This document shows, piece after piece, positions 59,215 through 64,000 of a stretch of 64,000 nt of DNA. Position 1 is the stretch's first letter; each line of letters starts with the position of its first letter. The notes beneath the pieces were generated by a model, which saw only the letters and a program-made list of their open reading frames with translations, had not been told where the DNA came from and made no database searches. The stretch is from Alicycliphilus sp. UBA6560 (GTDB taxonomy: Bacteria > Pseudomonadota > Gammaproteobacteria > Burkholderiales > Burkholderiaceae_C): assembly GCA_002434305.1 (NCBI GenBank), contig DJJU01000001.1, positions 97,006 through 161,005 of the forward strand, in the 5' to 3' direction. The position numbers and the translations under genes were made by a program.

Positions 59215-59663
59215 GGCTGCAGCGCCTCCTGCTCGATGCGACCGGAAAACCAGTCCACACGCAGCCGCACTCCATCGCCAGAAGGCCTGGCCACATCCAC
59301 GCTGCCGCCGCTGGCGCCGCCCGACGGTAAGAAGCGGATGACGAAGCGGTCGTCCTGCACCTCGCCGGCCGCCACGGTGGCGCGTACGGAAACGGTCTCG
59401 GGAATGGCGTTCTCGGCCGCCCCTTGTAATCCGTACAGGCGCTGCCGCAGATCCACACTGAAGAGCGCATCGCGCCCCGACAGCACGGCCTGCTGGCGTG
59501 CCGCACGCATGCCACCGACCATGCCGCGCACGACCTCGCGGTACTGGGCGGCGCTGTGCATCCTGTCGTAGGCGATGGGTGCCACTGCCATGACCAGAGC
59601 CAGGATGGCGAAAACCACCAGAAGCTCCAGCAGCGTGAAGCCCCGCTCGCGCACCACGTCCAC
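59211..59663 (-). CDS. gspH: Type II secretion pseudopilin GspH
   Basis: This 150-residue protein starts MDVVRERGFTLLELLVVFAILALVMAVAPIAYDR, the prepilin signature, followed by VVRGMVGGMRAARQQAVLSGRDALF, typical of GspH/FimT. A GTG at 59663 is the start; no ATG is near. It lies 15 bases after gspG. It links the tip to the main GspG pseudopilus. Confidence 0.88.
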   Translation of the reverse strand: MDVVRERGFTLLELLVVFAILALVMAVAPIAYDRMHSAAQYREVVRGMVGGMRAARQQAVLSGRDALFSVDLRQRLYGLQGAAENAIPETVSVRATVAAGEVQDDRFVIRFLPSGGASGGSVDVARPSGDGVRLRVDWFSGRIEQEALQP

Positions 59664-59678
59664 GCCGTAGAGAAAGGA

Positions 59679-60134
59679 TCAGTTGGAGTTGCGAATGTCC
59701 GCGTTCTCGCCCTCGCCACCCGGTGCCGCGTCCGCACCCAGCGACAGGATCTCCACCCCGCCGTTTGGGCCCGGGTTGGCATAGCGGAAGGGATGGCCCC
59801 AGGGATCCGTGGGCACGGCTTCGCCCTTGAGGTAGGGACCGTTCCACCCCGGAGCGGCACCCGGACGTTTCATCAGGGCCGCGAGCCCTTCCTCGTTGGT
59901 GGGGTAGCGCCCCACGTCCAGCTTGTAGATTTCCAGCGCCTTGTCGATGTCCGCGATCTGCACGGCAGTTGTCTTGGCCTTGGCGCCGCCCAGCTGGTTG
60001 AGCACGCGGGGACCCACCAGGCCTGCCAGCAGCGTCAGGATGGCCAGCACCACCAGCAGTTCGATGAGCGTGAAGCCGCGCGCACGGCGGCTCGGGAAAC
60101 GGCTGCCGGCGCAGCGGGAGCGAAGGCTCTGCAT
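59679..60134 (-). CDS. gspG: Type II secretion major pseudopilin GspG
   Basis: This 151-residue pseudopilin has prepilin motif RARGFTLIELLVVLAILTLLAGLVGPRVLNQLGGAKAKTT, then YKLDVGRYPTNEEGLAALM and the calcium-binding loop region WNGPYLKGEAVPTDPWGHPFRYANPG. ATG at 60134 gives a 20-residue positively charged leader. It forms the pseudopilus shaft. It is 28 bases after gspF, the largest gap within the core operon. Confidence 0.95.
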   Translation of the reverse strand: MQSLRSRCAGSRFPSRRARGFTLIELLVVLAILTLLAGLVGPRVLNQLGGAKAKTTAVQIADIDKALEIYKLDVGRYPTNEEGLAALMKRPGAAPGWNGPYLKGEAVPTDPWGHPFRYANPGPNGGVEILSLGADAAPGGEGENADIRNSN

Positions 60135-60162
60135 GGAAAAAGGCTCCAGGATGAAACGAAAG

Positions 60163-61431
60163 CTATACGGCGAGGTCATTGATGGACAGGATCCCGAGCA
60201 GGATGGAGACGATGATGCCGGCGATCAGCACCCCCAGCACCAGGATGAGCACCGGCTCGACCAGGGTCAAGAGGCGCTTGATGCCGGTTTCCACCTCGCG
60301 GTTGAGGATGTTGGAAAGCTCCAGCATCATGGGCCCGATGCGGCCCGTTTCCTCTCCCACTCGGATGAGGTTGATGGCCAAAGGTTCAAAAATGCCGGTC
60401 AGCGAGATGGCCTGCACCACCTTGCCGCCCTCTTTGACGATGGGCGCCACCTTGGCCAGCGCCTGGTGCAGCACGGCGTTGCCCACAGTGTCGGTGGCGA
60501 TGTGCAGCGCAGTGAGCATGGGCACGCCGTTGCCCAGCAGGGTGCCCAGCGAACGCGAGAACAGCGTGAGCTGGTAGCGCAGGGCCAGCCGCCCCACCAG
60601 CGGCAGGCGCAGCAGGCGCGCCTGCCACCACTGCTGGCCGGCGGGCGAACGCAGCCAGCGCATGAGCAGCATGACACCGCCCACGGCCGCCACGCCGATC
60701 AGCAGGCCGTACTGCCGGAAGGCATGGCCCATCTCCATCACGATGCGTGTGGGCAGCGGCAGCGCGTCGCCCATGTCGGTAAACAGCTTTTCGAACTGCG
60801 GCACCACGAAGCCGAGCATGGCAATGAGCGACAGCACGGCCACGGCCAGCAGGATGGCCGGATAGATGGTGGCCGACACCACGCTCTCGCGCAGGGCGCG
60901 CTGGCGCTCCATGTGCTCGACCAGGCGGTCCAGCACGGCGGACATCTGGCCGCTGACCTCGCCCGAACGCACCATGTTGATGTAGAAGTCGCCGAACAGC
61001 TCGCGGTGCGCGGCCAGCGCCCGGCTGAGCGGCGTGCCGCCCTTGACGGCGTCCAGGATGCCCTGCACCAGCGCGCCGACGCTGGGCTTGTGGCTCATGT
61101 CGATGAGCACGCGCAGCGCGTTGTCCAGTGCCAGGCCCGCGCGCAGCATGATGGCCAGCTCGGAGGTCAGCGCCAGCACGTCGGCGGCATTGACGGGCCC
61201 CTTGGCCTGGCGCCCCCTGGCCGGCGCAGGCAGCCCGCCGCCGGCGGGCCGGGCGCCCGCGCTGGCCCCGGCACCGGGCGTGAAGGAGGCGGCAGCGGCA
61301 TCGTCGATGCGCAGCGGGGTGAGCCCCTGCTCGCGCAACTGGCGCAGGGCCGCCGCGCTGCTGGGCGCGGACAGCCGGCCTTCCTCGACCTTGCCCGCCG
61401 CCGTGGCGGCGCGCCAGACGAAATCAGGCAT
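60163..61431 (-). CDS. gspF: Type II secretion platform protein GspF
   Basis: This 422-residue inner-membrane protein has two GspF domains and three membrane helices. The start MPDFVWRAATAAGKVEEGRL and the motifs VLALTSELAIMLRAGLALDNAL and GEETGRIGPMMLELSNILNREVE are typical. It sits at the base of the pseudopilus and is driven by GspE. It overlaps gspE by eight bases. Confidence 0.95.
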   Translation of the reverse strand: MPDFVWRAATAAGKVEEGRLSAPSSAAALRQLREQGLTPLRIDDAAAASFTPGAGASAGARPAGGGLPAPARGRQAKGPVNAADVLALTSELAIMLRAGLALDNALRVLIDMSHKPSVGALVQGILDAVKGGTPLSRALAAHRELFGDFYINMVRSGEVSGQMSAVLDRLVEHMERQRALRESVVSATIYPAILLAVAVLSLIAMLGFVVPQFEKLFTDMGDALPLPTRIVMEMGHAFRQYGLLIGVAAVGGVMLLMRWLRSPAGQQWWQARLLRLPLVGRLALRYQLTLFSRSLGTLLGNGVPMLTALHIATDTVGNAVLHQALAKVAPIVKEGGKVVQAISLTGIFEPLAINLIRVGEETGRIGPMMLELSNILNREVETGIKRLLTLVEPVLILVLGVLIAGIIVSILLGILSINDLAV

Positions 61432-63163
61432 CGCTCTGGTCCTGCGTCACGCGCGCCACCTCGTCCAGCGTGGTCACGCCGGCGGCCACTTTGCGCAGGC
61501 CGTCCTCGTACAGGCTGAGCATGCCGCTTTGCGAGGCCAGCGTGTGCAGGGCGTTGGCGTCCTTGCCGTCGATGATGGCGCGGCGCATGGGCTCGTCCAG
61601 CACGAACAGCTCGTGGATGCCCGTGCGGCCGCGGTAGCCCGACTGGCGGCACTGCTCGCAGCCCACGGCGCGGTAGAGGGGCTGGCCGGCCTGCGCAAAG
61701 CGCACCAGGCCGGTGCTGGAGCGCACCTGCTCGCCCGGCTCATAGGGCTGCTTGCAGTGACTGCACAGCGTGCGCACCAGACGCTGGGCCAGCACGCCGT
61801 TGACCGAGGAGGTAATGAGGTAGCTCTCCACCCCCATGTCCTGCATGCGGACGACGGCGCCGGCGGCCGTGTTGGTGTGCAGCGTGGACAGCACCAGGTG
61901 GCCGGTCAGGGCCGACTGCACGGCGATCTGCGCCGTCTCGCCGTCGCGCATTTCGCCGATCATGATGATGTCCGGGTCCTGGCGCAGGATGGAGCGCAGC
62001 GCGTTGGCAAACGTCAGGTTGATTTGCGGATGCACCTGGATCTGGTTGATGCCCTCCAGCTGGTACTCCACCGGATCCTCGACGGTGATGATCTTGTTGG
62101 CCTCGGAGTCGATCTTGGACAGCGCCGCATACAGCGTGGTCGTCTTGCCCGAGCCGGTCGGGCCGGTCACCAGCAGGATGCCGTGCGGGCGCGCCAGCAG
62201 CTCGTTGAAGCGCGCAAGCGTGTCCTGTTCGAAGCCCATGGTGTCCAGGTTCAGTCGCACGCTGGCGCGGTCGAGCACCCGCATGACCACGCTTTCCCCG
62301 TGCACCGTGGGTACGGTGGACACGCGCAAGTCCAGCTCGCGGCCCTTCACGCGGGTCTTGATGCGCCCGTCCTGCGGCAGGCGGCGCTCGGCGATGTCCA
62401 GGTGCGCCAGCAGCTTCACGCGCGAGCTGACGGCGGCCGACAGGCGCGGCGGCACCACCTCGCCCGGATGGATCACGCCGTCCACGCGGTAGCGCACGTG
62501 CAGCCCGTCGTCGAAAGGCTCCAAATGGATGTCGGAGGCGCGCAGGTCGATCACCCGGCCGATGATGGTGTTGACCAGGCGGATGACCGGAGCCTCGCTG
62601 GCCAGGTCCTTCAGGTGTTCGACGAAGTCGCCGCCATCGAGGCCGTCGCCGAACAGGCCGTCGTCGCCGTCGTCCTGGGTCTCCTCGACCGGCTCGGCCA
62701 AGGCTTTCTCGATGGCACTTTCCAACGCCAGGTGCGGCACGACCTGCAGACCGGTAGCCAGGCGCAACGCCTTGACGGTGAACGGATCCTGCGGGGTCGC
62801 CATCGCCACGTGCAGCTCGTCGCCCTGCACCGCCAGCGGGAAGAGGCCATGGGTGTGCAAGAAGTCCGGCAGCAGCCCTTCGACCTCCGGCATGACGTCG
62901 GGAAACTGATCCGCCGGAACGAAGTGAATGCCCAGCTGGCGCGAAAGCACTACGGCCACGTCGGCTTCGGAAACCAGTCCCAAGCGCACCAGCACCCGGC
63001 CCAGCAGCCCTCCCATCTCCTGCTGGGCCAGCAGTGCGCGTTCGATGTCTCGCGCGCTCACCTTGCCCTCCTGCACGAGCAGCTCGCCCAGGCGCGGGCG
63101 CGGTGTGGCGGCGTCCGGTGCCAGCAGAGGCTCGGGACTGTCGATGGTGGATTCAGTGGTCAT
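61424..63163 (-). CDS. gspE: Type II secretion ATPase GspE
   Basis: This 579-residue AAA-type ATPase has an N-terminal MshEN-like domain (LGELLVQEGKVSARDIERALLAQ), then Walker A GPTGSGKTTTLYAAL, the Asp box IGEMRDGETAQIAVQSALTGHLVLSTLHTN and the Cys pairs CSHC and CEQC (about 40 residues apart) of the zinc-binding subdomain. An acidic linker (QDDGDDGLFGDGLDGGDF) joins the halves. ATG at 63163. It is the first gene of the operon and no promoter was seen in the 177-base gap upstream. Confidence 0.95.
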   Translation of the reverse strand: MTTESTIDSPEPLLAPDAATPRPRLGELLVQEGKVSARDIERALLAQQEMGGLLGRVLVRLGLVSEADVAVVLSRQLGIHFVPADQFPDVMPEVEGLLPDFLHTHGLFPLAVQGDELHVAMATPQDPFTVKALRLATGLQVVPHLALESAIEKALAEPVEETQDDGDDGLFGDGLDGGDFVEHLKDLASEAPVIRLVNTIIGRVIDLRASDIHLEPFDDGLHVRYRVDGVIHPGEVVPPRLSAAVSSRVKLLAHLDIAERRLPQDGRIKTRVKGRELDLRVSTVPTVHGESVVMRVLDRASVRLNLDTMGFEQDTLARFNELLARPHGILLVTGPTGSGKTTTLYAALSKIDSEANKIITVEDPVEYQLEGINQIQVHPQINLTFANALRSILRQDPDIIMIGEMRDGETAQIAVQSALTGHLVLSTLHTNTAAGAVVRMQDMGVESYLITSSVNGVLAQRLVRTLCSHCKQPYEPGEQVRSSTGLVRFAQAGQPLYRAVGCEQCRQSGYRGRTGIHELFVLDEPMRRAIIDGKDANALHTLASQSGMLSLYEDGLRKVAAGVTTLDEVARVTQDQSDA

Positions 63164-63340
63164 GGAAAAGGCGCAAGCGGCGCAGCCGGCGCAACCCGCG
63201 CAGGGAGCGATCCGTGGCTGGGGCGCCAAGTGTACCCGTGCACCCGGCCTAAAGGGCCAGGCCCACCGGCTCGGTTACCTCTTGCATCCTGGCGCCGGGC
63301 ATGTGTGCCACAAAAGGAGCAGCCGCAGGGCGGATGACTC

Positions 63341-63886
63341 TCAGCCGAACACCTCTGCCCGCTCCAGCGCCACGCCCTGCGCATCCTTGGCCGACAGCTG
63401 GGGCTGCCCCTCATAGGGCCAGCGAATGCCCAGCCGCGCATCGTTCCAAACAATGCAGCGCTCGTGCTCCGGCGCGTAGTAGTCCGTGGTCTTGTACAGA
63501 AAATCCGCCGTCTCGCTCAGCACCACGAAGCCGTGCGCGAACCCTGGCGGCAACCACAGCTGGCGCTGGTTGTCTTCGGAGAGCTCCACACCCACCCATT
63601 GCCCGAAGGTGGGCGAGCTTTTGCGGATGTCCACCGCCACGTCCCACACGGCGCCGCGCGCCACGCGCACCAGCTTGCCCTGCGGCTGCTGGATCTGGTA
63701 GTGCAGGCCGCGCAGCACGCCGCGGCTGCTTCGGCTGTGGTTGTCCTGCACGAATTGGTGGCTCGTGCCGGTGGCCTCGTCGAAGGCGCGCTGGTTGAAG
63801 CTCTCGAAGAAGAAGCCGCGTGCGTCGCCGAAGACCTTGGGCTCGATCAGCACGACGTCGGGAATCGCCAATCGGGTGGCTTTCAT
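63341..63886 (-). CDS. rfbC: dTDP-4-dehydrorhamnose 3,5-epimerase
   Basis: This 181-residue cupin epimerase is the third enzyme of dTDP-L-rhamnose synthesis. Family blocks are FGDARGFFFESFNQRAF, FVQDNHSRSSRGVLRGLHYQ (with the catalytic His in LRGLHYQ), GAVWDVAVDIRKSSPTFGQW and LPPGFAHGFVVLSETADFLYK. ATG at 63886; a TTG two codons earlier is unlikely. It starts two bases after the rfbA stop, so they are one operon. Its product probably supplies rhamnose to the glycan genes elsewhere in this window. Confidence 0.97.
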   Translation of the reverse strand: MKATRLAIPDVVLIEPKVFGDARGFFFESFNQRAFDEATGTSHQFVQDNHSRSSRGVLRGLHYQIQQPQGKLVRVARGAVWDVAVDIRKSSPTFGQWVGVELSEDNQRQLWLPPGFAHGFVVLSETADFLYKTTDYYAPEHERCIVWNDARLGIRWPYEGQPQLSAKDAQGVALERAEVFG

Positions 63887-63888
63887 CG

Positions 63889-64000
63889 TCAATACACCTT
63901 CTCTCTCAGCAACCGCTTGAGGTATTGGCCGTAGCCGTTCTTGGCCAGGGGTTGGGCCAGGCGCTCGAGCTGCGGGCCGTCGATCCAGCCGCTGCGCCAG
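63889..64000 (-). CDS. rfbA: Glucose-1-phosphate thymidylyltransferase, C-terminal end only
   Basis: The last 37 or so codons of a gene continue beyond the window. They read GWIDGPQLERLAQPL and KNGYGQYLKRLLREKVY, then TGA at 63889-63891. This matches the conserved end of RfbA/RmlA, which makes dTDP-glucose in the first step of dTDP-rhamnose synthesis. The order rfbA then rfbC is typical. Confidence 0.85.
   Translation of the reverse strand, partial: WRSGWIDGPQLERLAQPLAKNGYGQYLKRLLREKVY

Noticed and set aside
1..64000. tRNA, rRNA or riboswitch
   Set aside because: No cloverleaf, ribosomal segment or known riboswitch core was recognised in the gaps between genes.

Overview
The window looks like chromosomal DNA of a high-GC betaproteobacterium, most likely family Comamonadaceae (Acidovorax, Alicycliphilus or Melaminivora type). 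I infer this from protein style and gene order: slmA next to argB, a Bug-type solute receptor, a glutamate-type ABC importer, an ECF sigma factor with VOC and YCII partners, a betaproteobacterial type II secretion operon, and a dispersed AGCTGC/AGCGCTTG intergenic repeat that I recall from that family. No tRNA, rRNA, CRISPR array, transposase or integrase was seen. No gene-free stretch exceeds 300 bases.

1-6.3 kb (+): the end of prfC, then a visibly AT-rich islet holding a large polytopic membrane protein and a small SMR-type flippase, followed by a GC-rich polyprenol-phosphate-type GT2 glycosyltransferase and a HAD phosphatase. Together these resemble a three-part system that makes, flips and transfers a lipid-linked sugar. 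6.3-12.8 kb (-): an orphan Bug receptor, the gltIJKL-type amino-acid importer, a second related binding protein and a LysR regulator. 13.0-18.3 kb (+): a complete TRAP transporter (dctQMP-like) followed by overlapping E1 alpha and beta subunits of a 2-oxo-acid or acetoin dehydrogenase, without E2 or E3. 18.3-21.7 kb (-): an ECF42-like sigma factor with three VOC proteins, one YCII/DGPF protein and a remnant of a second YCII gene.

21.7-37 kb: an Atm1-type ABC exporter, a YciA-like thioesterase, a bactofilin, then a fatty-acid degradation block on the - strand. That block runs from a TetR regulator through a FadE-like acyl-CoA dehydrogenase, a DUF2147 protein, a FadN-like fusion and a thiolase, to a hydrolase, a thioesterase, an enoyl-CoA hydratase and another thioesterase. 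The nucleoid-occlusion factor slmA and argB follow. 37-49 kb: a surface-polysaccharide region with a WecA/MraY-like initiating transferase, a GT2, a 1257-residue methyltransferase/GT2/GT-B fusion, and an operon wzm-wzt-methyltransferase-methyltransferase-large membrane protein. The last protein is a homologue of the large protein at 1.7-4.1 kb.

49-64 kb (-): a parvulin-type isomerase, a 531-residue secreted protein of unknown function, a small lipoprotein, and a tightly overlapping type II secretion operon (transcription order gspE-F-G-H-I-J-K-L-M-C-like-D). The window ends in rfbC and the tail of rfbA (dTDP-rhamnose synthesis). At least ten copies of a short GC-rich repeat lie between genes. 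One has become the signal-peptide coding sequence of the DUF2147 gene, and an 87-bp tandem duplication covers the 3' end of the enoyl-CoA hydratase gene. The most interesting candidates are the glycan cassette with its distant paralogue, the trimodular transferase, the ECF42 module with its decaying YCII gene, and the repeat family.
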